Part shown: in pieces, positions 26,357 to 27,916 of the stretch
Position numbering within the stretch: position 1 is the first letter of the stretch
How the letters are laid out: the number at the start of each line of letters is the position of its first letter
NCBI GenBank assembly: GCA_033064195.1
Contig: JARBJD010000625.1
Span: forward strand, 1 to 27,916
DNA: 27,916 nt
Reading direction: 5' to 3'
Source: Blattamonas nauphoetae
Taxonomy: Eukaryota > Preaxostyla > Oxymonadida
Program-made: the position numbers and the translations under genes
The notes under the pieces: model-generated
Seen by the model: the letters and a program-made list of their open reading frames with translations, nothing else
The model's database searches: none
Told to the model about the DNA's origin: nothing

Positions 26357-26584
26357 GAGACAGAGCCCCTACGGCTCGTGATTCACCACCAAACTGATTT
26401 TCACACATATTAACGCCCTTTTAATGTCATACGATGGATATGATCGAATATTGAAGGATCAAGTCTGCTATATAGTCCGAAAATTCCATGAAAAAGTGCG
26501 GGTGAAGAAACTTCTTTTCAGACATTTTGAAGCATTCTCTGGCATTGAACAGGTCCGAATAGAGACAAAGAGTGTTTGAAGAAC

Positions 26585-26818
26585 AGAGAGAAGGTGAATT
26601 CAGATGAAATGGAGGAAAACAAAGCTGATTTTCCGAGGAGGACAGGACCCCTGTCCTCTGTCCTCAAGATTTTGTCCTTCGTCCGTCCTCTTAACATCAT
26701 AAGAGAGAAGATGAATTCAGACGAAATAGAGGCAGATAAAGGTGTCTTCTGAATCGGACAGGACCTCTGTCCTCTGTCCTACAGATTTGGCCTCTTGTCC
26801 GTCCGCTTAACATCATAA
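26585..26818 (+). repeat. Tandem duplication of a 117-bp unit
   Basis: Units 26585-26701 and 26702-26818 both run from AGAGAGAAG(G/A)TGAATTCAG through a GGACAGGACC...CTGTCC hairpin to CTTAACATCATAA. They differ by scattered substitutions, so the duplication is not recent. Confidence 0.85.
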
Positions 26819-26865
26819 AACAGTATTCTGTTTCAACTGTGAAACGCCGTGCTACACACGAATTT

Positions 26866-26887
26866 GGGGAGATTAGCCTATCTCCCC
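26866..26887. repeat. Perfect stem-loop, 8-bp stem, 6-nt loop
   Basis: GGGGAGAT at 26866-26873 pairs with ATCTCCCC at 26880-26887 around TAGCCT. It is isolated in a spacer (26819-27198) that holds nothing else recognised. Confidence 0.85.
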
Positions 26888-27198
26888 ATCCGTAATGGAA
26901 CGGTTGACAGAGGATCACAATGCTCCCCTCCAATGGTCACTTCACGTATTCCCATGATTCTGTGGTGAAGTTTGGATAAGCTGGAACATCTGAGAGTGTA
27001 TAAGAGCAAACAGAGTGACCATTCATTTCATGAGTTTGGTCTGCCCTTTCTTCGAATTCACATTAACTTGCCAACCTATCGAAACTCACTGATCTCATGT
27101 TGATGGATTTTTCAGAAAAAGGTGAAGATTGGAGTTCAAATTCATCTCATCAGAACCAAAAAATTCAGATTGACGATGAAGAATGAATGATTGCCAAA

Positions 27199-27642
27199 TG
27201 TGTAAATCTCAATGAAATGATGCAAATAATATATGAGCGTGGAAAAAAATCAAATTTTACTGAATTCAGATTTAGTTGTTGAGTACACATAAGAAAGGTG
27301 AATTTATAGATTTCAAGCCTGATCGCGCATGAAATGGCCTTTCTAAGATCAGCACATTTTTGCACACTTTTATTGCAAAACAAGTTCAAAGACAGGAAAG
27401 GATGGAAAACAACAAAAAAGAGGTCTCTATGTGAAACAATGGACAAAATACATCCATTAAAGAGAAAAATTGAAAAACGTGAGATTTCAGAGTTGATCGT
27501 GACAACTTCCATGTTTTATGAAATTGAAAAAGTTCAGAAATGATGTATTTAGGGATGATAAACGAAGAAAGATAATTTTTAGGAGAATTACTGCGTCAGT
27601 ACGATTTTGTGACGCGAGGATTATTTCATTGAGAACTACACA
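27199..27642. mobile_element. MITE family 1, copy B (444 bp)
   Basis: Same orientation, ends (TGTGTA...TACACA) and terminal inverted repeats as copy A. It is flanked by AA on both sides, a possible 2-bp target duplication. It differs from copy A by seven single-base homopolymer lengths and one substitution. Confidence 0.92.
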
Positions 27643-27916
27643 AATAAAGTTCATTTTGAATCAAGACGAGAATAAAAAGAAGATAGCAATCTTTTGAATT
27701 TCCTCATCGACAAGAATATCGTCCAACGTTGTCTAAAACAGAATTCAGAAATAGATGCGTGGAAACAACAGACCTCCGTGACTCTCGAATCGTTGAAACA
27801 TCGCCACTTTTGATTGTACTTGATAAACATACGATTTGTAGTGGCCATGTGAGACAGAATCACCTTTGAGACAAATGAAAATGAATAGAGGAGAGAAGAC
27901 ACACTGTGATGGACAA
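27643..27916. other. AT-rich end of window, nothing firm
   Basis: A minus-strand frame (27651-27902) is open but has no recognised motif and an AT-driven composition; I do not call it a gene. Confidence 0.4.

Larger units (their letters stand above)
26081..26584 (+). repeat. Dispersed GTCC-rich repeat R1, copy 2, without the MITE
   Basis: Aligns with R1 copy 1 from GACAATAGAAGGGTTGAATG on, including the palindrome block and the GCATTCTCTGGCATTGAACA block, without the 384-bp insert near 26500. Divergence is moderate, with substitutions and small indels throughout. No coding capacity. Confidence 0.85.

Noticed and set aside
26112-26408. Minus-strand ORF in R1 copy 2
   Set aside because: The reading is dominated by GTCC-word repeats and is not conserved as a protein in copy 1.

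Overview
The window looks like nuclear DNA of an anaerobic protist, most likely an oxymonad (Preaxostyla) close to Blattamonas nauphoetae. That call rests on at least four broken pieces of a very characteristic family of long Ser/Thr/Val-rich surface proteins with short beta-strand repeats (right-handed beta-helix, pectin-lyase-like). I recognise the phrasing of these proteins from memory, not from a search. Codon use is rich in TCG, GGA and GTG. One short intron (GTATG...AATAG, 61 nt) restores a continuous frame when removed, so the host is a splicing eukaryote. Nearly every gene is broken by small indels or isolated stops.

Layout. 1-1475: C-terminal part of a beta-helix gene (+). 1700-4500: fossil DIRS-type tyrosine-recombinase retroelement (-). 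4790-6440: unrecognised Leu-rich helical (alpha-solenoid-like) gene (+). 6445-7640: beta-helix gene (-). 7740-10060: one or two unrecognised, degenerate genes (-). 10394-10888: 32-bp minisatellite with a 5-unit higher-order repeat. 10889-13260: DDE-type transposase remnant packed with perfect stem-loops and closed by a 120-nt multi-branched inverted-repeat structure. 13549-15151: two 30-bp minisatellite arrays. 15482-16844: gene fragments and a piece of a dispersed repeat. 16845-17295: 451-bp MITE copy A. 17458-19180: beta-helix gene (+). 19414-19878: tail resembling a ubiquitin-specific protease (-). 19850-21341: intron-containing multi-pass membrane protein gene (-). 21426-22470: GTCC-rich dispersed repeat (R1) interrupted by a 384-bp MITE with 34-bp terminal inverted repeats. 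22819-23706: minisatellite of about 23-24 bp that abuts the end of another beta-helix gene (23707-25230, -). 25372-26000: gene fragments with intron-like segments. 26081-26818: second R1 copy, without the MITE. 27199-27642: MITE copy B.

The most unusual signals are the density of perfect hairpins across the transposase locus (at least ten stems of 8 bp or more in about 2.3 kb), the branched structure at 13138-13257, the 34-bp perfect palindrome inside R1, and two nested MITE families, one with a visible empty site. The two copies of the first MITE differ by seven single-base homopolymer lengths, all in the same direction, plus one substitution. This warns that some frame breaks here could be sequencing or consensus error rather than real decay.

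I see no operon-like cooperation. The window reads as a gene-poor, repeat-rich accessory region made of multigene-family fragments and mobile elements.
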